Shown piece after piece: positions 38,905 to 46,858 of a stretch of DNA of 64,000 bases; the stretch's first letter is position 1; the number at the start of each line of letters is the position of its first letter. The position numbers and the translations under genes were made by a program. This DNA comes from HRBIN12 sp964447335 (GTDB lineage: Bacteria; Actinomycetota; UBA4738; HRBIN12). The stretch lies in the NCBI GenBank assembly GCA_964447335.1, contig CAYUSA010000003.1, positions 1 through 64,000 of the forward strand, written 5' to 3'. The notes under the pieces are model-generated. The model was not told where the DNA came from. It searched no databases and saw only the letters and a program-made list of their open reading frames with translations.

Positions 38905-39264
38905 ATGGAGATCGGGCTGCTCGTCCGCTACGGCAGGCTCGTCCCGGGCCGCGAGATCCAGGCCATCGAGCTCTTCGGGGAGGCGCGAGCCTACTTCCAG
39001 GACAAGCTCGAGGTCGGAGAGCTGACGCACTTCGAGCCGTACTTCTTCATGACGAGCGACCTCGAGGAGGAGCTCGGCTTCTTCGTCATGAAGGGTCCGG
39101 CGCCGGCGATCTTCGCGCTCATGGAGGACGAGCGGTACCGAACGCTCATGCAGAAGGCGATGGCGCTCGTCGAGCACCTGCACACCGACTTCCTGACCGT
39201 CGGCGAAGGCATCGCCGCACAGGTCGAGCGGTCGATGAAGGTGAACGCCGAGCTCGGCATCTGA
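38905..39264 (+). CDS. Conserved hypothetical protein
   Basis: A 119-residue soluble protein (MEIGLLVRYGRLVPGREIQA, IELFGEARAYFQDKLEVGEL, TSDLEEELGFFVMKGPAPAI, HTDFLTVGEGI). Similar small proteins occur in actinobacteria, with a ferredoxin-like/dimeric barrel-type layout by inspection. Function is unknown. GAAGGGGGG lies 10 bp before the ATG. The 150-bp gap to the permease gene has a short GGGTCC-ga-GGACCC hairpin and no gene. Confidence 0.75.
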   Translation: MEIGLLVRYGRLVPGREIQAIELFGEARAYFQDKLEVGELTHFEPYFFMTSDLEEELGFFVMKGPAPAIFALMEDERYRTLMQKAMALVEHLHTDFLTVGEGIAAQVERSMKVNAELGI

Positions 39265-39340
39265 CCTTCGAGGCACGTCCCACGGGGACGCCGTGCACGG
39301 CCGGGGACGCGCGCGGCGCCTCGCGCGGATGTCGGATCTG

Positions 39341-39916
39341 CTAGATGAACAGCGAGACGGCGGCGTCCTTCATCTCGAGGATGGCCGTCGCGGCGCCGAT
39401 CGGCTCCTCGAGGCCGTCGATGAGATCGACACGCTCCAGGCCGAGCAGGTCCATCGTCATCTGGCACGGGATGAGCCGCGCGCCCAGCTCCTGCGCGAGC
39501 GCGAGGAGCTCCTCGGGCTTGGCGACCTTGTGGTCGGCGGCGAGCTTCTTGAACATGGCGGGGCCGGCCCCGGCGAAGTGGTAGCGGCTGAGCTTCGCCT
39601 TCTCGGCCGAGCCGGGGTTCATCACCGACATCATCTTCTGCATCCAGTTCTCGCCGGTGATCCGCACGCCGGGCTTCACGATCGCGAACAGGCCCCAGAA
39701 CGTGAAGAAGACCGAGGCCTCCATGCCGCTCGCCACGGCGGTGCTCGCGAGGATGGTCGTCGGCCAGATGCGGTCGAGGTCCCCGCCCCACGCGATGATC
39801 GTCAGCTTGTTCTTCTTCTCGATCCGCTTCTCGTCGGCCGCCTCGAGGGCCTCAACCCGTCGGAGGAGGTCGACGAGCTGCAGCGAGCTCTCGACGGCGG
39901 TTTCGGTGATCGCCAC
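39341..39916 (-). CDS. DsrE/DsrF/DrsH-like sulfur-relay protein
   Basis: A 191-residue DsrE-family protein. KLTIIAWGGDLDRIWPTTIL, ASTAVASGMEASVFFTFWGL and GARLIPCQMTMDLLGL are present, the last carrying the conserved cysteine expected to bind persulfide. It likely accepts or hands on sulfane sulfur with TusA. The GTG start has AAGGGAG 5 bp upstream and lies 11 bp after the tusA stop, so both are one operon. Confidence 0.9.
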   Translation of the reverse strand: MAITETAVESSLQLVDLLRRVEALEAADEKRIEKKNKLTIIAWGGDLDRIWPTTILASTAVASGMEASVFFTFWGLFAIVKPGVRITGENWMQKMMSVMNPGSAEKAKLSRYHFAGAGPAMFKKLAADHKVAKPEELLALAQELGARLIPCQMTMDLLGLERVDLIDGLEEPIGAATAILEMKDAAVSLFI

Positions 39917-39927
39917 TCGCGCTCCCT

Positions 39928-40161
39928 TCAGACCTTGCGGACGACGTATCGGAAGGACCCGTCCTGCTCGCCCGCCTCGACCAGCTCGTTGCCGGTGAGC
40001 GTGGCCCACGAGGGCACGTCCGATCTCGAGCCGGGATCGGTCGCGAGGAGCTCGAGCAGGTCGCCCCGCTCGGCGTCCTTCAGGGCCCTCGCGAGACCCA
40101 CGAGCGGCCCGGGGCAGGACTGCCCGCGAGCATCGATGGTGGTGGTGATGACCTTGGACAT
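39928..40161 (-). CDS. tusA: TusA-family sulfur carrier protein
   Basis: A 77-residue sulfur carrier. The CPxP motif is in IDARGQSCPGPLVGLARAL with the active cysteine at about residue 16, and the TDPGSRSDVPSWATLTGNEL segment completes the two-layer fold. It relays persulfide sulfur, here probably to the DsrE protein encoded 11 bp downstream. GGAGG lies 8 bp before the ATG. Upstream are a cysteine-rich mini reading frame and a palindrome (40240-40340) that suggest sulfur-responsive control. Confidence 0.93.
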   Translation of the reverse strand: MSKVITTTIDARGQSCPGPLVGLARALKDAERGDLLELLATDPGSRSDVPSWATLTGNELVEAGEQDGSFRYVVRKV

Positions 40162-40239
40162 GGTGTGTACCTCCAGAGAGCGAAGACGAGGGAGCGAAGA
40201 TGCGCAGGTGAGGGGCGGGATCAGGTGCCGGAGCGGCGG

Positions 40240-40290
40240 CTATCGGCCGTCGCCGGGCACCCCGGGACAGCAACACCGGCAGGGGATCAT
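40240..40290 (-). CDS. Cysteine-rich leader peptide (candidate uORF) of the tusA-dsrE operon
   Basis: A 16-codon minus-strand reading frame, MIPCRCCCPGVPGDGR then TAG, begins at 40290 and ends 78 nt before the tusA start codon. Four of codons 4-8 are cysteine. In mycobacteria, short uORFs with cysteine tracts precede sulfur-metabolism operons and act as cysteine-sensing attenuators, so a similar role here is inferred. An imperfect long hairpin (arms GGTGCC and GGCACC near 40224-40261) overlaps its second half. The upstream ribosome site is weak. Confidence 0.45.
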   Translation of the reverse strand: MIPCRCCCPGVPGDGR

Positions 40291-40324
40291 GATCCCGACG
40301 AGCCCGCGGCACCGTGTCCTGATC

Positions 40325-40340
40325 ATTTGCAGGTGCAAAT
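40325..40340. promoter_or_regulatory. Perfect palindrome upstream of tusA-dsrE
   Basis: ATTTGCA-GG-TGCAAAT is an exact 7+7 bp dyad, strikingly AT-rich for this genome. It lies 35 bp upstream of the cysteine-rich leader frame and 164 bp before tusA. It could bind an ArsR- or CsoR-type persulfide sensor. Outside this site and the leader, 40162-40473 holds only the promoter of the rightward RTX-like gene. Confidence 0.55.
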
Positions 40341-40461
40341 GCTATCGCAGCGGTGGAGTTCGCGGCAAGGGGCCGTACGGCCCTTCCGTCGGCGGGTCCG
40401 ATGACCGATGAAAGACCCGTGCGAGGTCCGGCCTTGCTGTTCCGGCGCGGTGTCGGCGTGT

Positions 40462-40467
40462 ATCGTC
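40462..40467 (+). promoter_or_regulatory. -10 element TATCGT of the RTX-like gene (leaderless)
   Basis: TATCGT ends 7 nt before the ATG at 40474. Confidence 0.4.
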
Positions 40468-40473
40468 GCGGCA

Positions 40474-41747
40474 TGCGTGCCCGTGCGTCGATCCTGAGGG
40501 CAGGAGCGACCTCGCTCGGCCTCGCGCTCGCTCTTCTCGGTCTCGCCGCGCCCGTCGCGAACGCGCAGGCGACGTGCCTGTTCGACGAGGCGACCGGGAT
40601 CCTCCAGGTGAGCCTCGTCGGCAGCGCCCCCGCGGTGCTCGCGCGGGAGGTCGATGCCATCACCCTCGACGGCGTGGCGTGCGGCACCGCCACGGTAACG
40701 ACCACCGAGACCATCACCGTCGCGGGCACCGGCCAGGGTCAGCCCGACGACCTCACGCTGGATCTCGGCGGCGGACCGTTCGCGCCGGGCCTGCAGGCCG
40801 AGACCGACGGCGGAGAGCCCGAGATCGAGATCGCGATCGACCTGCCGGGCGGCGGCGGCGTGCGCATCGACGGCAGCGGGAGCGACGACCGCATCACGGT
40901 CGGCACCGGCGGCACGAACCTCAACCCGGACGAGGCGGTCGGCGACGCCGACGTGACGATCATGGGCGGATCCGTGGACCTGACGCTCGACGGGCACGAG
41001 GGCTCCGACACGATCTCACTGTCCGGAGGCGCTGGCACGGGCTCGGCTGTCGCCGGCGTCGCGGTCGAGGGCGGGGTCGGCAACGACACGGTGTTCGGCG
41101 CGCTCGGTGGCTCGACGATCGACGGGGGCGAGGGCGTCGACGCCATCGACTACTCGGCCGCCTCTCGGGTGGACGTGAACCTCGCGACCAGCGTCGCACT
41201 GCCGCAGGGTGGGACGCAGGACTCCCTGGCAGGCATCGAGTGGCTCGTCGGCACGGCCGGCGACGACAAGCTCGTGGGCGACGGCAACGCGAACACGATC
41301 TCGGGCGGTTCCGGCAACGACCTCATCGACCCGTACAAGGGCGACGACGTCGTGAACGGCGGGCAGGGCAACGACACCGTCGACTACAGCCGCGCTGCGA
41401 AGGGCGTGGAGGTCGACCTCAAGGCGGGGACCGCAACGGGGCTCGGCGCCGACACGCTGAACGGCATCGAGAACGTGACGGGCTCCGGCGGCGCCGACGT
41501 GCTCCTCGGCACCACCGACGGGAACGTCCTCAAGGGCGGCGAGGGCAGGGACGAGATCCGCGGCAACGCCGGCAACGACAAGGTCATGGGCGGCCTCGGC
41601 AACGACCTGCTGTTCGGCGGCGAGGGCAAGGACACGCTCGACGGCGGCCAAGGCAGGGACCAGCTCGACGGCGGCGAGGGCAGGGACACGTGCATCCCGG
41701 GCGCGGACCCCGACTCGTGGACCGGCTGCGAGACCGTCAAGCTCTAG
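40474..41747 (+). CDS. Secreted RTX-like calcium-binding repeat protein
   Basis: A 424-residue exported protein. The signal peptide (LGLALALLGLAAPVANAQA) is followed by a beta-rich region and then glycine/aspartate nonapeptide repeats of the hemolysin type (GGSGNDLI, GGQGNDTVDYS, GNAGNDKVMGGLGNDLLFGG, EGKDTLDGGQGRDQLDGG), about ten in all. They would fold into a calcium-filled beta-roll outside the cell. It ends in a short Cys-containing tail (CIPGADPDSWTGCETVKL). No enzymatic domain is seen. Its stop overlaps the convergent peptidase gene by 11 bp. Confidence 0.9.
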
Positions 41748-42225
41748 GCCGCGAGCCCGCCCGCACGACGCCTCGCCGCGGGGCCGGCCAGTAGACGAGC
41801 CGGACGCTCGCCTTCACGTTCCCCCGACCGACCGAGCCGAAGTGGCGGCTGTCGGTCGAGCGCGCGAGGTAATCGCCCTCGACCCAGAGCTCGTCGGGCC
41901 CCAGGAACCTGCCATCGGGCGCGAGGTCGCCCGGGACGCCGGTCACGCGCTTCACCATCTCGAGGCCCGGTCGCTTCGGATGCTCCACGACGACGACCTC
42001 GCCGCGCCGAACCTCGCGGCGCCGGACGGCGAGCGCCCAGTCCCCGGGAAGGAGCGTCGGCGCCATGCTGTCGCCCTGGATCTCGACGCGGGATGGGCGC
42101 CACCGCAGGATCGTCCAGACGGCCGCGAGCCCGACGGCCGCCGCGGCCAGGCCGGCTCGAACCCGTTTCCGACCTCGGTGGTAGGTTTCTGCCGTCGACC
42201 CATCCGAAGGAGGGGGTACGTCCAT
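41737..42225 (-). CDS. sodX: S26 signal peptidase-like maturation protease of Ni-SOD
   Basis: A small S26 peptidase: an N-terminal membrane helix (LAAAAVGLAAVWTILRW), the catalytic serine in QGDSMAPTLLPGDW and lysine in MVKRVTGVPGD. It is divergent from sodN, the standard partner arrangement. The product (nickel-type superoxide dismutase maturation protease) removes the SodN propeptide to expose the nickel-binding histidine. The start is uncertain: an ATG at 42225 would overlap the sodN start codon on the other strand, and no good internal start with a ribosome site was found. Confidence 0.82.
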   Translation of the reverse strand: MDVPPPSDGSTAETYHRGRKRVRAGLAAAAVGLAAVWTILRWRPSRVEIQGDSMAPTLLPGDWALAVRRREVRRGEVVVVEHPKRPGLEMVKRVTGVPGDLAPDGRFLGPDELWVEGDYLARSTDSRHFGSVGRGNVKASVRLVYWPAPRRGVVRAGSRPRA

Positions 42226-42619
42226 GTTCGAAGCTTCGCTCAAGCCACGCCGCGTCGTCCACGCGCACTGCGACCTGCCGTGCGGCGTCTACGATCCCGC
42301 CCAGGCGCGCATCGAGGCCGAATCCGTGAAGGCGGTCCAGGAGAAGTACCAGGGCAACGAGGACGCGGCCTTCCGTGCTCGGGCGCTCACGATCAAGGAG
42401 GAGCGCGCCGACCTCGTCAAGCACCACTTGTGGGTGCTGTGGACCGACTACTTCAAGCCCGAGCACCTCGAGAAGTACCCGCAGCTCCACGAGCTGTTCT
42501 GGGCGGCCACGAAGGAGGCCGGCGCCTCGAAGAAGTCCGAGGACCCGGCCCAGGGCCAGAAGCTCCTCGACGCGATCGACGAGATCGCGAAGGTCTTCTG
42601 GGAGACCAAGGCCGCCTAG
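42224..42619 (+). CDS. sodN: Nickel-containing superoxide dismutase
   Basis: A 131-residue precursor. A 14-residue propeptide (MFEASLKPRRVVHA) precedes the nickel hook HCDLPCGVYDPAQARIEA, with His15, Cys16 and Cys20 of the precursor becoming His1, Cys2 and Cys6 of the mature enzyme. The rest is the four-helix bundle (HHLWVLWTDYFKPEHLEKYP). It dismutes superoxide in the cytosol. A strong ribosome site GGAGGGGG lies 8 bp upstream, and a -10-like TAGGTT is at 42182-42187. Cleavage by the divergent S26 peptidase is needed for activity. Confidence 0.96.
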   Translation: MFEASLKPRRVVHAHCDLPCGVYDPAQARIEAESVKAVQEKYQGNEDAAFRARALTIKEERADLVKHHLWVLWTDYFKPEHLEKYPQLHELFWAATKEAGASKKSEDPAQGQKLLDAIDEIAKVFWETKAA

Positions 42620-42639
42620 CACCGACGGCCGGACGTGCC

Positions 42640-42669
42640 GAGGGCGGGGCCGATCCGGGCCCCGCCCTC
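42640..42669. terminator. Bidirectional terminator hairpin after sodN
   Basis: A perfect 12-bp stem (GAGGGCGGGGCC and its complement) with a 6-nt loop lies between the convergent sodN and calcium-repeat genes. Confidence 0.7.
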
Positions 42670-42687
42670 GTCTTCGGGCTGGTGTCC

Positions 42688-43362
42688 CTACTCGTCCTCG
42701 CCCTGGTCGTCCTCGCAGGAGACCGCCGGCACGAGCTCGACGCTCTGCAGATCCGTCGTGTCGTCCGCGAACTCGAGCTCGTCCACTCCGGTCCCTGCCA
42801 CCAGGTCGGCGGTCGTCGGCACCGTGTCTTCGCAGTCGGACCACTCGAGCTCGGTGGCATCGGTCACCGTACCGGTCACCTGGGTGCCGAGGGTCGAGTC
42901 GACCGTGAGGAGCCCCGTCGCCGGGTCGAAGGACGCGATGGTTCCGGCGAGGTCCTCGTCGTCATCCCCGTCCTCCTGCCCGTCGGCGACCCCATCCTCG
43001 TCGGCGTCATCGTCCCCGTCCTCGACACCGTCGTCGTCGGTGTCCGCATCCAGCGGATCGGTCTCGACGTCGTTCAGCTCGGTGCCGTCGGTGAGGCCGT
43101 CGTCGTCGGTATCGGCGTCCTGGGGGTCGGTGCCGTTCACGAACTCCCGCAGGTTCCGGAGCCCGTCCGCATCGGGATTGCCTCTCGCGTTCGCCCGGAA
43201 CGGATCGAGCCCATGGGCTCGCTCCCACCGGTTCGGCATCCCGTCCCCGTCGCTGTCCCTCGCCGCCGCGACCGCGGGCACGAGGCCCGCGAGGCAGACG
43301 AGAACGACGAGGGCGGCCGTCGCCATGATGCGCACGCGCGGTGCGGTCTCAGGCTTCGCCAT
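42688..43362 (-). CDS. Secreted thrombospondin type 3-like calcium-repeat protein
   Basis: A 224-residue exported protein. After a signal peptide (ALVVLVCLAGLVPAVAAA) come calcium-binding repeats of the DxDxDG type (DSDGDGMPNRWERAHGLDPF, NPDADGLRNLREFVNGTDP, DADTDDDGLTDGTELNDVET, DADTDDDGVEDGDDDADEDG). A C-terminal domain follows with a probable disulfide (SDCEDTVP to AVSCED) and low similarity to DUF5666-type beta domains (GTIASFDPATGLLTVDSTLG). It is probably a surface or matrix protein. The ATG at 43362 has AGGAGGGG upstream. The 158-bp gap to the GTPase gene holds promoter elements only. Confidence 0.88.
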   Translation of the reverse strand: MAKPETAPRVRIMATAALVVLVCLAGLVPAVAAARDSDGDGMPNRWERAHGLDPFRANARGNPDADGLRNLREFVNGTDPQDADTDDDGLTDGTELNDVETDPLDADTDDDGVEDGDDDADEDGVADGQEDGDDDEDLAGTIASFDPATGLLTVDSTLGTQVTGTVTDATELEWSDCEDTVPTTADLVAGTGVDELEFADDTTDLQSVELVPAVSCEDDQGEDE

Positions 43363-43507
43363 CCCCTCCTCCTTCCTCCTCGGGCCCGATCGCGGTGCGC
43401 GGGCGCGCGATCCGGTGCCTCGGTGATAGGTGGGGTATCGGCACGTGACTACCCGGAGGTGCATAGGTCCAAGGTCGTCCCCCATCCGGCCGGATCACGG
43501 GCGCTGG

Positions 43508-43513
43508 TAGCCT
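43508..43513 (+). promoter_or_regulatory. -10 element TAGCCT of the GTPase gene (leaderless)
   Basis: TAGCCT ends 8 nt before the GTG at 43521. No ribosome site lies between. Confidence 0.5.
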
Positions 43514-43520
43514 CGCGGGC

Positions 43521-44498
43521 GTGAAGGACATCGGGCTCGTCGGCGTGCCGTTCAGCGGGAAGTCGACGCTGTTCACGGCCCTCACGCGGGCCGGCGGCCA
43601 CGGCGGCCAGGCGAACCACGCGGTCGTCCCCGTCCCCGATCCTCGACTCGCCGTCCTCACCGAGATGGAGCACTCGCGCAAGACCGTCCACGCGCAGGTC
43701 GGCTTCGTCGACGTGCCGGGCGGCACCTCGAGCGCGCAGGGCGTCGCGAAGCTCCGCGAGGCCGACGCGCTCGCGATCGTGGTGCGCTGCTTCGGTCCCG
43801 GGGCCGACCCAGCGAAGGAGCTCGAGGAGGTCGGCGCCGACCTGCTCCTCGCCGACACCGCCGTCGTCGAGTCGGCGCTCGAGAAGGCGGAGAAGCGCGC
43901 GAAGGGCAAGACGACCGAGGAGGTTGCCGCGCTCCGACGGGCGAACCAGGCCCTCGTCGCCGAGACGTGGCTCCGCGACGCCGGGTTCTCGGTACAGGAG
44001 CAGAAGGAGCTGCGCGGACTCGCGCCCCTCACGCTGAAGCCGACCGTCGTCGTCGCGAACCTGGAGGAGGGCACCCAGGTCCCGGCGGACCTGCCCGAGG
44101 GCACGGTCGGGGTGTACGCGTCGATCGAAGCCGAGACCGCCGAGATGGACCCGGAGGAGGCTCGCGCGCTGCTCGAGGAGTTCGGCGTGACCGAGCCCGG
44201 ACTCGAGACCGTGATCGCCGCGTGCTACCGGGCGCTCGATCTCATCACGTTCCTCACGACCGGCGAGGACGAGACCCGCGCGTGGGAGGTCCGCCGAGGC
44301 GCGAGGGCGCCCGAGGCCGCCGGCGTGATCCACACGGACCTCGAGCGCGGGTTCATCCGCGCCGAGGTCATCGGCTACGACGAACTCGTCGAGCTTGGCT
44401 CGATGGAGAGCGCGAAGCACCGCGGCAAGCTCCGCGTCGAGGGCAAGGAGTACGTGGTCCGCGAGGGCGACATCCTCCACGTCCGCTTCGCCGTCTAG
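43521..44498 (+). CDS. YchF/OLA1-like GTP/ATP-binding protein
   Basis: A 325-residue Obg-related P-loop protein. G1 is GVPFSGKSTL, G3 is DVPGG, and the C-terminal TGS-like DUF933 domain has ARAPEAAGVIHTDLERGFIR, then EVIGYDELVELGSM and YVVREGDILHVRF. It is shorter than classic YchF (about 363 residues), with a reduced G domain. The G4 motif is unclear (VVVANLEEG), so nucleotide preference may be for ATP, as in YchF. It binds ribosomes in other bacteria and is probably a translation or stress factor. Confidence 0.9.
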   Translation: MKDIGLVGVPFSGKSTLFTALTRAGGHGGQANHAVVPVPDPRLAVLTEMEHSRKTVHAQVGFVDVPGGTSSAQGVAKLREADALAIVVRCFGPGADPAKELEEVGADLLLADTAVVESALEKAEKRAKGKTTEEVAALRRANQALVAETWLRDAGFSVQEQKELRGLAPLTLKPTVVVANLEEGTQVPADLPEGTVGVYASIEAETAEMDPEEARALLEEFGVTEPGLETVIAACYRALDLITFLTTGEDETRAWEVRRGARAPEAAGVIHTDLERGFIRAEVIGYDELVELGSMESAKHRGKLRVEGKEYVVREGDILHVRFAV

Positions 44499-44531
44499 CT
44501 TCCGCAGGCTGCGCTACCAGGGAAACCTGGG

Positions 44532-44537
44532 TATCAT
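44532..44537 (+). promoter_or_regulatory. -10 element TATCAT of the molybdate operon (leaderless)
   Basis: TATCAT ends 8 nt before the ATG at 44545. Confidence 0.5.
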
Positions 44538-44544
44538 CGCGCCC

Positions 44545-44937
44545 ATGTCGCAAGTCAGCTACCGGATCGGGGAGGCGGCCGAGGCGCTCGGCGTCCGGGT
44601 CGAGACGCTCCGCCGGTGGGAGCGCGAGGGCAAGCTCCGTACGACGCGCACGGCCGGAGGCCAGCGCCGGGTCCCGGCGGCCGAGGTCGCCCGCCTGCTC
44701 ACCGAGCGGCGTCCGGAGCGCTCGATCGGCGCCGTGAGCCGCCGCAACGCGTTCCCCGGCGTCATCACGAAGGTCGTGAAGGACAAAGTCTCGGCGACGG
44801 TCGAGATCCAGGCCGGGCCGCACCGTGTGCTCGCGCTCATCACCCGCGAGGCGGCGGACGAGCTCGCCCTGAAGCCCGGCATGCAGGCCACCGCGACCGT
44901 GAAGGCGACGAGCGTGATGGTCGAGCTCCCGCGATGA
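44545..44937 (+). CDS. MerR-type HTH regulator with molybdopterin-binding (TOBE/Mop) domain
   Basis: A 130-residue regulator. Residues 5-55 are a MerR/excisionase-type helix-turn-helix (YRIGEAAEALGVRVETLRRW, KLRTTRTAGGQRRVPAAEVA). Residues 66-130 are a Mop/TOBE molybdate-binding domain (RRNAFPGVITKVVKDKVSAT, LITREAADELALKPGMQATA). The protein overlaps the next gene by 4 bp, and that gene encodes a MOT1-type transporter, so a molybdate-responsive switch controlling molybdate uptake is strongly suggested. It is probably autoregulated. Confidence 0.9.
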   Translation: MSQVSYRIGEAAEALGVRVETLRRWEREGKLRTTRTAGGQRRVPAAEVARLLTERRPERSIGAVSRRNAFPGVITKVVKDKVSATVEIQAGPHRVLALITREAADELALKPGMQATATVKATSVMVELPR

Positions 44938-46121
44938 GCACGCTCGTCGAGGCCGGGCCGCGGCTCGGTGGCTTCCACGTCGGCGTCCGCGAGGTCGCCG
45001 GTGCCGTCGCCGACCTCGGCGTCCTGGTGCCTCTCGCGGCGGCGCTGATCCTGGTGAACGGACTCGACGGAGGATCGGTCCTGGTGTGCGCGGGGCTGCT
45101 CGTGATCGCGTCGGGAACCCTGTTCCGCATCCCGTTCCCCGTCCAGCCGCTCAAGGCCCTCACCGCGGTGGCCGTCGCGCAGGAGCTCGCGCCGGGCGTG
45201 ATCCACGCGGCGGGTATCGAGCTCGCGGCGTTCCTGCTCCTGCTCTCGATCGGCCACGTCGCGGACGCGGTCACGAAGGTCTTCGTGAAGCCCGTCGTGC
45301 GAGCGCTCCAGCTCGGCGTCGGCGTGCTCCTCGTCATCACGTCGGTGAAGCTCGTCGCCGACCCGCCCGAGGTCTTCGTCGGCACCCCGGGGACGCCGTG
45401 GCCGTTCCTGCTCGCGATCGGTGCGTTTGCCGGCGTCGCGGTCGCCGCGCACCTGCGGCACTACTGGGGGGCGCTAGCGCTCCTCGGCGCGGGGCTCGCC
45501 GCAACGCTGCTGGCCGCACGGCCGGACCTCGGCGGGCCGGGGTTCACCCTCCCGGCGCTCCAACTTCCTCCCGTGTCGGCGTTCGGGACGGCGTTCGTGC
45601 TCCTGGTGGTGCCGCAGCTGCCGCTCACGTTCGGCAACGCGGTCGTCGCGGTCAACGACCTGTCGCACGAGTACTTCGGCGAGGCCGCCCGGCGAGTCAC
45701 GCCCTCACGCATCTGCCTGTCGGCGGGGATCGGCAACGTCGGCTCGGCGCTCCTCGGCGGGATGCCGATGTGCCACGGTGCCGGAGGGCTGACCGCGCAT
45801 GTGAAGCTCGGCGCTCGGACCGCGGGGATGAACCTACTGCTCGGGAGCGTGTTCCTCGCGCTCGGCCTCTTCTTCGCGACCCAGGTGCCGGTGCTGCTCG
45901 GGCTGCTGCCGATCTGGGTGCTCGCGGCGTTCCTCGCGTACGCGGGACTGCGGCACGCGTGGCTGGTCTCGGACCTGCGGGGGGGCTCGCTCCTCGTGGC
46001 CGTCGTGGCCGGGCTACTCGGCGCGTGGCTCGGGAACCTCGCGGTGACCGCGGGGGTCGCGCTCCTCGCCGAGCACGGACGGCGCGTCATCGGCCGTTCC
46101 GGCGTGCGACGGGTACCCTGA
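44934..46121 (+). CDS. MOT1-type molybdate/sulfate transporter
   Basis: A 395-residue membrane protein with about 10-12 helices. The MFS_MOT1/SulP-like signatures are VAGAVADLGVLVPLAAALIL, FRIPFPVQPLKALTAVAVAQ, VPQLPLTFGNAVVAVNDLS and GGMPMCHGAGGLTAHVKLGA. MOT1 proteins take up molybdate with high affinity. Genetic linkage to a molybdate-binding regulator (ATGA overlap) favours molybdate over sulfate here. Confidence 0.93.
   Translation: MSTLVEAGPRLGGFHVGVREVAGAVADLGVLVPLAAALILVNGLDGGSVLVCAGLLVIASGTLFRIPFPVQPLKALTAVAVAQELAPGVIHAAGIELAAFLLLLSIGHVADAVTKVFVKPVVRALQLGVGVLLVITSVKLVADPPEVFVGTPGTPWPFLLAIGAFAGVAVAAHLRHYWGALALLGAGLAATLLAARPDLGGPGFTLPALQLPPVSAFGTAFVLLVVPQLPLTFGNAVVAVNDLSHEYFGEAARRVTPSRICLSAGIGNVGSALLGGMPMCHGAGGLTAHVKLGARTAGMNLLLGSVFLALGLFFATQVPVLLGLLPIWVLAAFLAYAGLRHAWLVSDLRGGSLLVAVVAGLLGAWLGNLAVTAGVALLAEHGRRVIGRSGVRRVP
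46114..46119 (+). promoter_or_regulatory. -10 element TACCCT of the signal peptidase gene (leaderless)
   Basis: TACCCT ends 8 nt before the ATG at 46127 and overlaps the end of the transporter gene. Confidence 0.4.
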
Positions 46122-46126
46122 GGCGC

Positions 46127-46852
46127 ATGGCCGAGCACGACGAGCGATCCCTGCCCGAGCTTCCCGAGTCCGCGCCCGCGGTCGAGGTCATGGACCCCGT
46201 GCCCGACGGCGACGTCGGATCGGAGCCGCAAGGCGCCACGGCCGGCGCGCCGGCGCGGCCGCGCTGGCGCTTCGTCGGCTCGCTCCCGTTCCTCGTGATC
46301 GTCGCCCTCGTGGTGGCGATCTTGATCAAGAGCTTCCTCGTGCAGGCGTTCTACATCCCCTCGCCCTCGATGGAGCCGACGCTCGCGATGGGCGACCGCG
46401 TGCTGGTGCTCAAGCTCGCGTACCCGTCCGGCGACGTCGGGCGCCACGACGTCGTCGTGTTCGTGAGCCCGGACTCGGTACGGTCGACGGACGGGGGGGC
46501 GATCGGCGGGTTCCTGCACTGGCTCGGCGAGGGCATCGGGGTGGCGCAGCCGCAGAGCGAGGACTACATCAAGCGCGTCATCGGCCTGCCGGGCGAGACG
46601 CTCGAGATCCGCGACGAGACGGTGTTCATCGACGACCGCCCGCTGCAGGAGCCGTACCTCACCGCGGAGGCCATGACGTGCAACCGCGAGTTCGGCCCGG
46701 TCACGGTGCCCGAGGACTCGCTGTTCGTGATGGGCGACAACCGCTGCAACTCCGCGGACTCGCGCTACGGTCTCGGGTTCGTGCCGCAGGGCAAGGTCGT
46801 CGGCCGCGCCTTCGTCATCATCTGGCCGCCCTCGGAGGTCGGCGGGCTGTAG
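46127..46852 (+). CDS. lepB: Signal peptidase I
   Basis: A 241-residue type I signal peptidase. A cytosolic acidic N-terminus of about 50 residues is followed by one membrane anchor (SLPFLVIVALVVAILIKSFL). The catalytic serine lies in IPSPSMEPTL, the lysine in DYIKRVIGLPGE and the box E motif in VMGDNRCNSADSR. It removes signal peptides of exported proteins at the outer face of the membrane. It is separate from the Ni-SOD-specific S26 peptidase at 41737. Confidence 0.95.
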   Translation: MAEHDERSLPELPESAPAVEVMDPVPDGDVGSEPQGATAGAPARPRWRFVGSLPFLVIVALVVAILIKSFLVQAFYIPSPSMEPTLAMGDRVLVLKLAYPSGDVGRHDVVVFVSPDSVRSTDGGAIGGFLHWLGEGIGVAQPQSEDYIKRVIGLPGETLEIRDETVFIDDRPLQEPYLTAEAMTCNREFGPVTVPEDSLFVMGDNRCNSADSRYGLGFVPQGKVVGRAFVIIWPPSEVGGL

Positions 46853-46858
46853 CCGAGG

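Noticed and set aside
41280..41700. Regular short repeats that could suggest a tandem DNA repeat or CRISPR
   Set aside because: They encode the RTX nonapeptides. The period follows codons, and there are no spacers or conserved direct repeats at DNA level.
43363..43520. Possible cyclic-dinucleotide riboswitch in the divergent gap before the calcium-repeat gene
   Set aside because: Some dyads are present, but I could not fit the conserved core of any known riboswitch class.
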